NCBI GenBank assembly: GCA_022562455.1
Contig: JADFPG010000001.1
Location: 43,281-107,280, forward strand
DNA: 64,000 nucleotides
Direction of reading: 5' to 3'
DNA from: Fidelibacterota bacterium
GTDB taxonomy: Bacteria; Fidelibacterota; Marinisomatia; Marinisomatales; SCKK01
Shown here: positions 45,048 to 54,641 of the stretch, one piece after another
How positions within the stretch are numbered: position 1 is the first letter of the stretch
Layout of the letters: each line of letters opens with the position of its first letter
Translations under genes and position numbers: made by a program
Notes under the pieces: generated by a model
What the model was told of the DNA's origin: nothing
Seen by the model: only the letters and a program-made list of their open reading frames with translations
Databases searched by the model: none

Positions 45048-46145
45048 TCAGGAATAGATTTCATTCAGAATCCACCCTACATGTTCCTCAGTCAACTCGA
45101 CAATATTATTATCCATTCGACCCTTAGCAAATGACTGTGTTACCAATTCTTCCAATTGATTTTTCTGAACTCCCCAATCTTGCAGCGTAAATTTAATCGC
45201 ATTTGACGGAATCTCTTTAATACGACTACTCAATTCAGAAAGTCCCTTCATATTCAGTTGTTCTAAAAGCTGACCTAATTCCCCTTCAATCTCACTTTGA
45301 TTGATCTCGAGGAGCGGTAATATTGCTAAAGATGAAGCAATTCCGTGGGGAACCTGGAAGTTAGTCGTAAGAGGGTAACTAATGGAGTGAGCCGCCGCTG
45401 TTTTCGTATTAGAAAAAGCTAAACCAGCAATATTTGCAGCTTTTAATAATTTCGATCGTACCTCTCTGTTTTTTAAATCATGTTTGAGTTTTTCAACATT
45501 TTCTAATATTAAACAAATAGCCTGAATTGCAAAGTAGGTGGATTTGGGATTTCTATTCTTGTTCCAAATTGCTTCAAAACTGTGACTTAAAGCATCTAAG
45601 AGAGTTGATATAGAAATATCAAGAGGTAAACTTAACGTGAGGGATCCATCCAGTATGGCTACATCAGGATATAAATTAGGATGCGATAACGAATACTTTT
45701 TCTTCTCTTTTACATTCCAAATCGTTCCCCACATGGTTACTTCACTGCCCGTACCATGAGTAGTCGGTACAAATATTGACGATACTCTTTTGGGAAATGA
45801 ATCAGTAAAACATAACACGTGTTCGATCGTGTCTTTCCCTGTTCCCGAGGCAGCCAAGATAGTTTTGGCGGTGTCCATGACTGAACCGCCACCTATAGCA
45901 ATCAGACCATCGAATACTACTCTTTTGCTAAAGTCGATCGCGTCTTGGCAACTCTCAAATGTGGGATTCGGTGCAATGTTGCTGAATATTGAATTGGGAT
46001 TAAAAACAGTTGGAAGTTTCTGTCGTCTCAGATTACCAGGTGATGTAACAACAAGCGGTTCATGAATTCCGAGGCTCTCTTGAACTTCCTTGCACTTCTT
46101 TTGCCAACTGTCAGTCTCAACTACTTTCACAGGGTTATGATACAT
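45048..46145 (-). CDS. phpC: Iron-type alcohol dehydrogenase, phosphonoacetaldehyde reductase
   Basis: 365 residues of the group III iron-containing alcohol dehydrogenase family. GGGSVMD (85-91) and TTHGTGSE (128-135) bind the nicotinamide cofactor. Asp184, His188, His253 and His267 have exactly the spacing (4, 65, 14) of the Fe2+ ligands of FucO-type enzymes. Position directly after phosphonopyruvate decarboxylase and PEP mutase identifies it as the enzyme reducing phosphonoacetaldehyde to 2-hydroxyethylphosphonate, as PhpC does in phosphinothricin synthesis. Gap of 35 bases from ppd. Confidence 0.88.
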   Translation of the reverse strand: MYHNPVKVVETDSWQKKCKEVQESLGIHEPLVVTSPGNLRRQKLPTVFNPNSIFSNIAPNPTFESCQDAIDFSKRVVFDGLIAIGGGSVMDTAKTILAASGTGKDTIEHVLCFTDSFPKRVSSIFVPTTHGTGSEVTMWGTIWNVKEKKKYSLSHPNLYPDVAILDGSLTLSLPLDISISTLLDALSHSFEAIWNKNRNPKSTYFAIQAICLILENVEKLKHDLKNREVRSKLLKAANIAGLAFSNTKTAAAHSISYPLTTNFQVPHGIASSLAILPLLEINQSEIEGELGQLLEQLNMKGLSELSSRIKEIPSNAIKFTLQDWGVQKNQLEELVTQSFAKGRMDNNIVELTEEHVGWILNEIYS

Positions 46146-46180
46146 ATGTCTATCGGGAGACGGAACTGATGGAAGAATTC

Positions 46181-47311
46181 CTATTTCTTCAAGAAATCCA
46201 TAAATGCAATTTTATTGTCAACTGGTTTGACTGTGGGTCTACCCAGATCATTCCGGGAACCTGGCCTTACCCTGATCTCCAGAAAACACGGGCCGTTACT
46301 TTTTAAGAAATCTTCAAGTTGGCTTTTCAACCGTGAGCCATCTTCTACAGAAAAAACACTTCTGTAGCCGTTTGACTTTACGAGGTTGACCATATCAATG
46401 AACTTGGCCGAGGTCTCCTGCCCCCCCACAGATTCATGGACGTAATTGTTGATCAGAACGTGAAAGAAGTTCGGAGGTTTCAGTTTCCCAACCGTTGAGA
46501 GGCTCCCCATGTGCATGATGAGGGATCCATCACCATCGATACAAATGACCTGCCGATTCGGTTGGGCAATGGAAATGCCATGAGCAATGGAAGAACAATG
46601 ACCCATGGATCCCACGGTAAGAAAATCCCGAAAATGAGGTTCTCTATTTTTTTCCCTGATTTCGAAAATCTCCCTGGAAGTCAATCCTGTAGTAGAAACG
46701 ATTATACAATCATTAGGCAACTGACTTAGAATTGTTTCTAGCGATTCTTCTCTTGTCATCAGACTATTGTCAATGATTGGTTCCGGTATTCTGTATTTTT
46801 CAAATGTTCCTCTTTTTATCAGGAAAACAAATGGTCGATTCTCCTTTATTGTCTGCTCGATGCCGGTGGTTATTTTCTGTTTAATATTTCTCTCATCTTT
46901 AGAAATAACCACATAAGGAATATCCATGGTTTCAAGAAGCTCAAGCTGAATCTTGCCTTGTTTCACATGTTGAGGCTCATCGGGGAAACCCGGCTCCCCT
47001 CTCCAGCCGATCATGATTAACATGGGTATTGAGTAGACATCCGGATCACAGAGGGATAATAATGGATTAACAGCATTGCCTAATCCGGAGTTCTGCATAT
47101 ACACTAAGGGCAATTTGCCCGTACCCAAGTGATAGCCTGCAGCCATGGCTACCGCATTCCCTTCATTGGCGGTAATGACATGCCTTTCCTTAGGAACTTT
47201 GTCATCCACACACAAACAGAACTCTTTCAAAAGTGAATCGGGAACACCTGTGAAAAAAATTACATTGTGATCCGCAAGACAGGAGTAAAAGTCTACCGGT
47301 GAAATACCCAT
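46181..47311 (-). CDS. ppd: Phosphonopyruvate decarboxylase
   Basis: 376 residues, thiamine-diphosphate dependent. The N-terminal Pyr domain has FTGVPDSLLK and catalytic-type Glu50 in NEGNAVAMAAG. The C-terminal PP domain has GDGSLIMHMGSLSTVG (260-275) with the Mg-binding NNY at 288-290 and HESVGGQ. These motifs are specific for Ppd rather than sulfopyruvate decarboxylase. It makes phosphonoacetaldehyde, the irreversible step that pulls the unfavourable PEP mutase reaction. ATG overlaps the pepM stop by one base (TAATG). Confidence 0.96.
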   Translation of the reverse strand: MGISPVDFYSCLADHNVIFFTGVPDSLLKEFCLCVDDKVPKERHVITANEGNAVAMAAGYHLGTGKLPLVYMQNSGLGNAVNPLLSLCDPDVYSIPMLIMIGWRGEPGFPDEPQHVKQGKIQLELLETMDIPYVVISKDERNIKQKITTGIEQTIKENRPFVFLIKRGTFEKYRIPEPIIDNSLMTREESLETILSQLPNDCIIVSTTGLTSREIFEIREKNREPHFRDFLTVGSMGHCSSIAHGISIAQPNRQVICIDGDGSLIMHMGSLSTVGKLKPPNFFHVLINNYVHESVGGQETSAKFIDMVNLVKSNGYRSVFSVEDGSRLKSQLEDFLKSNGPCFLEIRVRPGSRNDLGRPTVKPVDNKIAFMDFLKK

Positions 47312-48612
47312 TAGTACTCTTCAGGAATCAGGGTAAGAATATCCTTGATAGGCATGCAATACTGTTCCGATGCCTCTTTACAGCGATTATGTTCCAGTAT
47401 TGATTCTGCTGTTTTTACCATTGATGGGTAGGCGCTCCGGAGCTGGTGATTCCCATAGATCACAATGTTCACACCCATCTGTTTAAACTGGTCTTCCGTT
47501 ATGTGGGAGAAAGTGGAGGGCACAACAACCAGGGAAACTTTGTTTCCAAGAGCTCCATACTTTTCACAAAATTCGGTAATTTCAGCGCCGTCTTTTTCCT
47601 TGCTGTGAATCATGATGCCATCAGCGCCTGCATTGATATAGGCATTTGCTCTTGTCAGTGCATCCATCAACCCATTTTTTAGGATTAAACTCTCAATCCG
47701 GGCAATAATCATAAAGTCATCTGTAATTAAAGATTTTTTCCCTTCCTGGATTTTCTCGCAAAAGTGTTCTATGGTATCCTGCTCCTGGATGACTTCTGTC
47801 CCAAATAAAGAGTTTCGTTTGCTCCCAATTTTATCCTCGATGATAATCGCAGAAACACCCATCCGTTCTAATGTTCTGACTCTAAACCGGAAGTGATCAA
47901 TTTCCCCACCTGTATCGCCATCCACGATGATAGGTTTGGTGGTTACTTCCAAAATTTCATCGATGGTTTGAAACCGGGTTGAAAAATCTACTACCTCTGT
48001 ATCAGGTTTACCTTTCGATGTGGAAACGGTTAAACTGCTTAACCAAATCCCATCAAACTCTCTCATTGCACCATTTTTTTCAATTTTCGTTTTTTCCACG
48101 ATCAGTCCCGTAATCCCATTGTGGGCTTCCAAAATCCTCACTATGGGTTTCACATCGATTAACCTTCTTAAGACTTTCAACCTTTCGTTTGGTGTTACGC
48201 CTCTCTCGGTTAATTCATTAATTAACTGTGTAGATGAGATACCTTCCGTATAATTCGGCTCGACCAATTTTCCGCCCCACTCATTCAGCGCATCAATAAC
48301 TTTTCGGCGTATTTCTTTCTGTACGCCTGTCCTCCAATCGTCACCGTGGACCACATAATCAGGTTTTATTTTTCGTAGATTCGGAACGTAATCTAAGGCT
48401 TCTTGAGGTACGACCTCATCTACCCCCTTTATATTTTCGATAATCAATTTTCTCTGCTGGTATGTAAAGAGCGGCAGACGTTTGTAACTGGCAATGGCTT
48501 CATCGGTTAAAAGACCCACTATCACTGTGCCAAGCTTTTGTGCTTCCTTAATAATATTGAGATGTCCATGATGAATAAAATCAGCGGACATGCCTACGTA
48601 AACTTTTTTCAT
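47311..48612 (-). CDS. pepM: Cytidylyltransferase-PEP mutase fusion
   Basis: 433 residues with two domains. Residues 1-135: a TagD/GCT-type nucleotidyltransferase with HHGH (14-17), HGDDW (89-93) and EGISST (123-128), which would make a CMP-linked product. Residues 145-433: PEP phosphomutase, with IWLSSLT (189-195), DGDTGG (231-236) and the diagnostic [10 protein letters not shown] (259-268) that separates PEP mutase from isocitrate lyase-type relatives. It makes phosphonopyruvate from PEP and probably activates the end product with CTP. Likely the first gene of a pepM-ppd-phpC operon, with a 299-base leader region upstream. Confidence 0.95.
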   Translation of the reverse strand: MKKVYVGMSADFIHHGHLNIIKEAQKLGTVIVGLLTDEAIASYKRLPLFTYQQRKLIIENIKGVDEVVPQEALDYVPNLRKIKPDYVVHGDDWRTGVQKEIRRKVIDALNEWGGKLVEPNYTEGISSTQLINELTERGVTPNERLKVLRRLIDVKPIVRILEAHNGITGLIVEKTKIEKNGAMREFDGIWLSSLTVSTSKGKPDTEVVDFSTRFQTIDEILEVTTKPIIVDGDTGGEIDHFRFRVRTLERMGVSAIIIEDKIGSKRNSLFGTEVIQEQDTIEHFCEKIQEGKKSLITDDFMIIARIESLILKNGLMDALTRANAYINAGADGIMIHSKEKDGAEITEFCEKYGALGNKVSLVVVPSTFSHITEDQFKQMGVNIVIYGNHQLRSAYPSMVKTAESILEHNRCKEASEQYCMPIKDILTLIPEEY

Positions 48613-48911
48613 AGATTGATTCCCCTCGCTAATTTATTTAACAAAAATGGGTAATTCTATCAACATCATATACAAGCCATCCTTATTCACAGGTATGCTG
48701 TTATCATTGTTTAAATGATAATGATCTAAAGAAATAGGAAAACATCGAAAATTTATGCATTATTAACATCGTGAACATACAATTACTTTTCCTTAGGAAT
48801 AGCTAATTTACCATTCCACAAAATCCCACTATAAAATGTCCATCCCGTATAAAAGTGTATTAGAATAATGAGGATATTTATATCAACAATTTGGTTCATA
48901 TTTCTGATATG
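48613..48911. other. Leader region of the phosphonate operon
   Basis: 299 bases without a gene. Contains a small palindrome TATCATT-GTTTA-AATGATA at about 48700. No convincing promoter elements could be chosen among many AT-rich matches. Confidence 0.4.
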
Positions 48912-50051
48912 TTATTTAAACTGGTTAAATTCGCTCCTTATAAATGCATAAATGGCTTTTGCTGACCGCATACCCGAAGGAATATCTGTCAAATCAATGG
49001 AATCGCTAAAGTATTTGGACTGTGCAGCAAGGTATTGTTCATGGGTTTGAAATGCGTTTTTTAGTGCACCATCTAATTGAGATAAATTTTCAATTACAGG
49101 TCCCAAATGCCATTGAAGATAGTAGAGATTGTTTTCCCAGGAAACCTTATGACTATTGAGGAAAACACACGGACGGGGGTCTAACAAAAACTCACAAATC
49201 TGACTACTCACATCACTAAGAAAGATATCGGCTAATCTAGTATAGGTCATATCAATTAAAGAACGACTACCCAAGTCTACATGGATATGAGGGATATCTT
49301 TATACTTCTTTAGTGAAAGCCAGCGTTTTTTACGTCCTTTTAGCTCTACGTGGGGGGCGAAAATTAAATTGTAGCGTGAAGAACGTGTAAAATAATCAAG
49401 AATCTTCCTTCCCCAAATATACCAGGATGAAAGTCGGCGCTCGAAGTGGGGGTTGTATAGAACAATCGGCCTCTTTTCATAGAACAATGGTTTTGCTTGG
49501 ATCACCGCTGGGGATGCTACATCAAATTTAGGATAACCCACCATAGCCCAATTATTCTCGGTTAGTAAACCTAAACTATAAAGTCGTTGATATTTCTTCG
49601 AACCATAAAGCAAGAAAAATTGAAATTTTCGCAAGCGCTTAAGAAATTCGCGGTTCCTATCTCCAGCACCATGGAAAACCGAAATGTATTTAGGATTAGT
49701 GAGACCATGTACGTTGATGAGCCGCAATAATGAATCACTCGTGTCAACGATAACATCCATATTCTCAAAGCGGTGAGCATGCCGATCAATCATTTTCTGG
49801 GGCTTCGGGAATAGCCGATTTGTAATATTGAAATAGCGAAACATCGGGAGCTGGGGCAGGTTGTGTATCGTACAGCGGTGATTGGGATAGAGGGAACTTA
49901 ATTCATTCAATAAATCGGTGGTTTCTTTGTAGGCTGAAAAAAATTGCACATCTAAGTTAGTATCTAGAAGTGAAAGTTCGAATGCTGTGGGAGCACTATG
50001 GTACACATGGTAGGCGTGACGAAAGTAGGGAAAAGCTACACGAATACTCAT
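48912..50051 (-). CDS. CDP-glycerol glycerophosphotransferase-like protein (paralogue 1)
   Basis: 379 residues. FHGAG (His127), IFAPHVELKG (His234), VLYNPHFERRLSSW and IFLSDVSSQICEFLLDPRPCVF (SDxSS block) give the TagB/TagF-type fold without the extra N-terminal domain of long TagF. Overlaps the truncated glycosyltransferase upstream by four bases (ATGA). It differs clearly from paralogues 2 and 3 in the segments between motifs, so the three probably have distinct acceptors or donors. Confidence 0.86.
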   Translation of the reverse strand: MSIRVAFPYFRHAYHVYHSAPTAFELSLLDTNLDVQFFSAYKETTDLLNELSSLYPNHRCTIHNLPQLPMFRYFNITNRLFPKPQKMIDRHAHRFENMDVIVDTSDSLLRLINVHGLTNPKYISVFHGAGDRNREFLKRLRKFQFFLLYGSKKYQRLYSLGLLTENNWAMVGYPKFDVASPAVIQAKPLFYEKRPIVLYNPHFERRLSSWYIWGRKILDYFTRSSRYNLIFAPHVELKGRKKRWLSLKKYKDIPHIHVDLGSRSLIDMTYTRLADIFLSDVSSQICEFLLDPRPCVFLNSHKVSWENNLYYLQWHLGPVIENLSQLDGALKNAFQTHEQYLAAQSKYFSDSIDLTDIPSGMRSAKAIYAFIRSEFNQFK

Positions 50052-50845
50052 AAGATAAAAGCGCGATTGTCAATTAAGTCTCTAATCCCAGTCACTACAT
50101 GATCCCAAGTGAAGTGATTTTCAACTCTTTTTCGGGCTAATTCACCCATCTTGGTTCTGAGTTTATGATTAGATAATAATTTAATAATCGCCTCGACTGT
50201 TTGATCCACATTATTCGGTTCGACTAATAATCCAGAAACAGAATTTTCTACAGCGTCAGGTATTCCATCTGTATTACTGCCAATGACAGGTTTGCCACAA
50301 GCGTTTGCCTCTAAAAATGTAATCCCAAAACCTTCCGAATCGCCATCCAGATCTGCATTTTTGCTAACCATTATGTAAGTATCACAAATTTGATACAGAT
50401 CCAACTTTTCTTGATCAGTTACATACCCTAAAAATCGAATATGATTTTCCACCCTTAGTTCAGAGGCAATCTTAGTTAATTCTATTTTCCACTTCAAATT
50501 CTCAGGACCGGCGATCAAGTAAATTATATTTGGAATCACTTTAACTATTTGAGGGAGAGCTTTAATTACCACATCGTGCCCTTTTCGTGGGATTACTCTT
50601 GCCAGAGTTAATAATATCAACGAGGTTTTTTTAATATTGTATTTTTCTCTTAGGTTTCCTTCTTGATTTTTGTCTATGGGCTTAAAATATTCTATATCAG
50701 TACCATTTGGTATTAAATGCGTATTTGTTGGCTTTGATTGACATAACCTATGAATTTGAGAATTTGTGAAATTACTAACTGCAATCACCGCATTGGATCC
50801 ATGGATGGTTCTTCTGCAATTTAGTTGCACAGTTTTCAATCCCAA
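50048..50845 (-). CDS. GT4-family glycosyltransferase, N-terminal domain missing
   Basis: 265 residues. It holds the C-terminal Rossmann half of a GT4 enzyme: AVIAVSNFTNSQI, HLIPNGTDIEYFKP, LTLARVIPRKGHDVVIKALP, the EGFGITFLEANACGKPVIGSN donor-site block, and GLLVEPNN. About 100-170 N-terminal residues expected for the family are absent. The frame has a TGA two codons before the TTG at 50845 and there is no ATG start. A 21-bp segment of its own 5' coding region (50807-50827) occurs inverted at 51044-51064, pointing to rearrangement. Probably a 5'-truncated gene or pseudogene, although the downstream overlap is intact. Confidence 0.75.
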   Translation of the reverse strand: MGLKTVQLNCRRTIHGSNAVIAVSNFTNSQIHRLCQSKPTNTHLIPNGTDIEYFKPIDKNQEGNLREKYNIKKTSLILLTLARVIPRKGHDVVIKALPQIVKVIPNIIYLIAGPENLKWKIELTKIASELRVENHIRFLGYVTDQEKLDLYQICDTYIMVSKNADLDGDSEGFGITFLEANACGKPVIGSNTDGIPDAVENSVSGLLVEPNNVDQTVEAIIKLLSNHKLRTKMGELARKRVENHFTWDHVVTGIRDLIDNRAFIL

Positions 50846-51064
50846 GGATCAATCTACAATGAATCAACAGATTTCATTATATCACTATTTACAAAGGGTT
50901 GAGTAACCTGTTTCCCGACATGACGGAGAGGAAGTGAACACGTGTTTAATACTTACTATTTGTTCACGAATGGTATCAAAGATCACTGTGAGCTAACCTT
51001 TTATGTATCTATACATTACGTGAATAGACGAGCCTATTGCTTCCAACTAAATTGCAGAAGAACC
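50807..51064. repeat. 21-bp perfect inverted repeat at the broken glycosyltransferase gene
   Basis: Arms 50807-50827 and 51044-51064 are exact reverse complements over 21 bases (core TTCTTCTGCAATTTAG). The left arm lies inside the coding region of the truncated glycosyltransferase and the right arm in non-coding DNA. Outside the arms a CATG occurs near both ends with slightly different spacing. Confidence 0.85.
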
Positions 51065-51470
51065 TCATGTTAATTTCACTTAACCTTATAGCGATAGCTT
51101 TTGCCCAAATTGCAATCCCCCCTCCTTTGCAAGGAGGAAATTCCTGGGTAATAAGACAAATGTTAAGTCTATTTAACATTAGTATTATAATGTAGTTAGT
51201 ATCACTGGTGTCTCAAAATATTAAATTAGTCTCCACCTATTATTTAGCATAAGTACTTATAATTGAATCCATTAAATATTGGAGTTTTCTACCATTTTTT
51301 CAGAATCTTCATCGGTAGATCATATTCTTACTAATTATTGTCAATAGATGTTTTGAGATAAACATTAAAACAATCATCATTCTGCAGTAAATCGATAACT
51401 GGACCATACTTAGGAAGTGATAAGCATAAAATATAATTTTAATGGAATTATTCACGTTTCCGAATGTTAG
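50846..51470. other. 625-base gene-free region, probable rearrangement scar
   Basis: No frame longer than about 30 codons reads well in either strand. It contains the right arm of the 21-bp inverted repeat, a CCTCCTT-TGC-AAGGAGG hairpin at about 51120-51137, and otherwise AT-rich unstructured sequence. A frame on the minus strand near 50850-50940 is open for about 28 codons (PLRHVGKQVTQPF) but was not recognised. It separates wecB from the truncated glycosyltransferase in an otherwise compact cluster. Confidence 0.6.
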
Positions 51471-52514
51471 CTAAAAATATTGGATAATTGAATCAACAAT
51501 TCTCTCTGCTGCCCTACCTTCCCCAAATGGATTTTCACCAGCCCATTCCGGATTGTCATTTACCCATCCAAAGTTCCTTTCTATCTCAGTTCCAACTAAT
51601 TTGGCAAACCCGGCATCCTCACCTTCCGGTCGTTCTGTTGTATCCCTACAGACTAACACTTTTTTATGAAATGTTGCACACTCTTCTTGAATTCCTCCTG
51701 AATCGGTGATCACAAATTTAACTTCACTTAACAGTTTAAGAAAATCTTGATATTTCATAGGTGATGTAACAACCACATTCTTCAATAAATCTGAATGATG
51801 CTGAACCTTCGGGTTCGGGTGCATGGGAAAAATGAACTCCAATTCAGAATGTTTGATAGCCAGTCTTTCAATCTGCTTATACATGGAAACCATCTTTTTC
51901 CCAAAACTCTCCCTGCGGTGAAGTGTAATCAAAACCTTATTTCCATATTTAATTGGAAAGTTAAATTTCATACAGGCATCTACTATGGTATTCCCCGTTA
52001 AGAACACATTTTTAACCCCCTCAGCCTTTAGGTTTTCGACTGCCTTGTCGGTTGGAGCCCAATGAATATTAGCCACTCTGGTAATGATCTGCCGGTTGAT
52101 CTCTTCCGGAAAAGGAGATTGGGGATTGTATGTTCTCAAACCTGCTTCAATATGCCCTACTTTCTTTCCCTCATAAAACGCCACTAACGCAATCGCTGCA
52201 ACTGTTGATGTGTCCCCTTGTACAATAACCAGATCAGGATTTTCCCTACGCAACACTGACGTAAATAAGTTTACAGTACGAGCCAGGATATCCGTTGGCG
52301 ATTGATCTTTTTTCATGATACTCAGGTTATAATCAGGTTTGGGAATCAAGTTTGCTACATCCTGATACAACTCATCGTGCTGCCCGGTAAACACACTTTT
52401 AAAAGGAATATTTTCACGGGACAGCTCACGAAAAGTTGAAGACAATTTGATTACTTCAGGTCGAGTCCCATAGCAGACCAGAATCCGAGGTTTGGTGGTA
52501 AAATCATTTTTCAT
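51471..52514 (-). CDS. wecB: UDP-N-acetylglucosamine 2-epimerase (non-hydrolysing)
   Basis: 347 residues. YGTRPEVIKLSS near the N-terminus, VQGDTSTVAAIALVAFYEGKKVGHIEAGLRTYNPQSPFPEEINRQ, LITLHRRES, and ITDSGGIQEE are the conserved blocks of the WecB/MnaA family. It makes UDP-ManNAc for surface polysaccharides or linkage units. In wall-teichoic-acid pathways ManNAc is part of the linkage unit, which fits the TagB/F-like neighbours. ATG at 52514, 15 bases after the ABC transporter stop. Confidence 0.95.
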   Translation of the reverse strand: MKNDFTTKPRILVCYGTRPEVIKLSSTFRELSRENIPFKSVFTGQHDELYQDVANLIPKPDYNLSIMKKDQSPTDILARTVNLFTSVLRRENPDLVIVQGDTSTVAAIALVAFYEGKKVGHIEAGLRTYNPQSPFPEEINRQIITRVANIHWAPTDKAVENLKAEGVKNVFLTGNTIVDACMKFNFPIKYGNKVLITLHRRESFGKKMVSMYKQIERLAIKHSELEFIFPMHPNPKVQHHSDLLKNVVVTSPMKYQDFLKLLSEVKFVITDSGGIQEECATFHKKVLVCRDTTERPEGEDAGFAKLVGTEIERNFGWVNDNPEWAGENPFGEGRAAERIVDSIIQYF

Positions 52515-52529
52515 AGAGTGCCAGTGGAA

Positions 52530-54368
52530 TTAGTGGGAAATCGCATTATACTCAAATTGAACATCATATAAATGTTTATACTCTCCATTTCTATTTATCA
52601 ATTCTTCATGAGTACCCACCTCTACGATTTCACCATCCTTCAATACGATAATCTTATCGGCATTAACAATTGTAGAGAGCCGATGGGCTATTACAAATAC
52701 CGTCCTGTGTTTCATCAATCGATCAATAGCATCATGAACTTTTTTTTCCGCTTTTGCATCCAGTGATGAAGTGGCTTCATCCAGTATCAGAATAGGGGGG
52801 TTTTTCAATATTGCCCTTGCTATGGCAATTCGTTGCCGTTGACCACCTGACAACTGAATACCACGGTCACCGATGCCAGTATCAAATCCTGCCGGTTGTG
52901 ACTCAATAAAGTCGAGGGCATTTGCCGCCTCAGCCGCTTCTCGAACATCCTTGATATGGGCACCTTTCTTCCCATATGCAATATTGTCTAAAATGGTATC
53001 ATTAAAAAGAATGGTCTCCTGTGGAACGATCCCCATCAACTGTCTCAAGGAATGGATTTGAATATTCTTAATATTCGTTCCATCCAAAATAACTGCTCCC
53101 TTTTTCACATCATAAAATCGTGGAATTAAGTCGGCTAATGTTGATTTCCCAGCGCCACTTTCTCCGACAACTGCCACCACTTTTCCTCTTTCTATAGTGA
53201 AGGAAATGTTAGATAAAACATCGCCCCCCTTCCCATCATACGAGAAAGAAACATTTTTAAATTGAATTGCCTCCTGGAACTCAAATACCTCTTTTGCATC
53301 CTCAGAATCCGTGATAGTACGGGGTGTATCCAGTAATGAAAATACACGTTCACCGGAGGCGAGAGCCGTCTGTATATCATTATTAACGGTGTTTAGGCTC
53401 TTAATCGGCCTGAGAATAGAAAATAACAAAAATATAAACCGGATGAAGTCCTCAGGATCCATAGTTTGATATAATAAAACCTCCCTCCCCCCTATCCAGA
53501 GTAACAATACTCCCATGGATATCCCAAGGAATTCCGTCACAGGGGTTGAAAAATAGTGCAAACTGTGATGTCTTCTTAGCAATCGGTAATGCTTAGCCGT
53601 CTCTCCTTTGAATTGTCTTCTCTCGGATCTTTCCATAACAAATGCTTTTATGATTCTAATAGAACTCAACTTTTCCTGTAGAATTGAGACGATCCCAGAA
53701 ATTTGCTTGGAAGATCTGAGAGCTCGCCTACGGATACTTTTCCCAACTATTGTAATAAACAATCCTGCGATAGGTAACACAATAATAGCAAAAAGGGTGA
53801 GTTTCCAATTAATAAAAAATAGCAGACCAGTAAACGTGAGAATGTTAATAGGTTCTACAATCAGTTTATGGAAACTTACTGCTAATGATCGTCTGATAAC
53901 CTGGACATCATTCAAAATAATTGAGGTCAATTCACCGGATTTAGTTTTATCAAAAAAGGATAAAGAGAGAGAAGTAAGGTGGTCAAATAGTTTATTCCGC
54001 AAATCTCGAATAATTCGAAATTGCACCACACTTATTAACATGTTTTTAATGTAGAGAAAGACATTCTTTAAAAAGAATATGGATAGGATGGATATACACA
54101 ATGCTAACAAGGTATCGATTGGTGTATCCTTAAGAATGAATTTATTGGTCCAAAGTTTAAGGGTTTGGTTCACCGTTAAATCAGTACTTGTTTCCAATTT
54201 TGTTTGGTTCTCTACCAATGTATCAAAATCCGTCAGGATATTGTTAATAAGGGACGCCGTTACCCAAATGGACAGACTGTTAAAGATTACATATATAATT
54301 GATGCAACCAGCGATAGTGATATCAAATGCCAGTAAGGTTTCGCAAGATTTAAGATTCGACGGTACAC
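52530..54368 (-). CDS. MsbA-like ABC exporter, fused membrane and ATPase domains
   Basis: 612 residues. Six membrane helices (about 1-330), with an enlarged polar segment of about 45 residues between helices 1 and 2 (DTLVENQTKLETSTDLTVNQTL). The nucleotide-binding domain has Walker A GESGAGKST, signature LSGGQRQR, Walker B ILILDEATSSLD and His-loop IAHRLST. Type IV ABC exporters of this kind flip lipid A or lipid-linked glycans. Start is GTG at 54368. Position at the head of the polymer cluster suggests export of a lipid-linked intermediate, but lipid A core transport is equally possible. Confidence 0.92.
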   Translation of the reverse strand: MYRRILNLAKPYWHLISLSLVASIIYVIFNSLSIWVTASLINNILTDFDTLVENQTKLETSTDLTVNQTLKLWTNKFILKDTPIDTLLALCISILSIFFLKNVFLYIKNMLISVVQFRIIRDLRNKLFDHLTSLSLSFFDKTKSGELTSIILNDVQVIRRSLAVSFHKLIVEPINILTFTGLLFFINWKLTLFAIIVLPIAGLFITIVGKSIRRRALRSSKQISGIVSILQEKLSSIRIIKAFVMERSERRQFKGETAKHYRLLRRHHSLHYFSTPVTEFLGISMGVLLLWIGGREVLLYQTMDPEDFIRFIFLLFSILRPIKSLNTVNNDIQTALASGERVFSLLDTPRTITDSEDAKEVFEFQEAIQFKNVSFSYDGKGGDVLSNISFTIERGKVVAVVGESGAGKSTLADLIPRFYDVKKGAVILDGTNIKNIQIHSLRQLMGIVPQETILFNDTILDNIAYGKKGAHIKDVREAAEAANALDFIESQPAGFDTGIGDRGIQLSGGQRQRIAIARAILKNPPILILDEATSSLDAKAEKKVHDAIDRLMKHRTVFVIAHRLSTIVNADKIIVLKDGEIVEVGTHEELINRNGEYKHLYDVQFEYNAISH

Positions 54369-54641
54369 GGTTATATATGACTGAAATTAATACAGAGTTA
54401 TCGGTTGGAAAATCATTTTCCGATGTGTGAAACTCGCCTCATAAAATGGGTTACTAACAAATAGAATGTACTGAGAAAAAAGATCACGGAAAAGTTCTGT
54501 AAAGTACAATACTACTATTTCTCGATTAGTTAACAAATCTATTACTTCATAAGAAAGAATTCATTACTTTTATATAATCTGATTTACTCGTTGATTTTCC
54601 CCAAACCTGGTAGAATTGATGAATAATTTGGGATAATAACA

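Noticed and set aside
50846..50945. Possible N-terminal half of the glycosyltransferase in another frame
   Set aside because: The minus-strand frames contain stops and do not resemble a GT4 N-terminal domain; a simple frameshift does not explain the truncation.
53608..54054. Plus-strand open frame of 148 codons
   Set aside because: Antisense to the ABC exporter membrane domain; no start signal.
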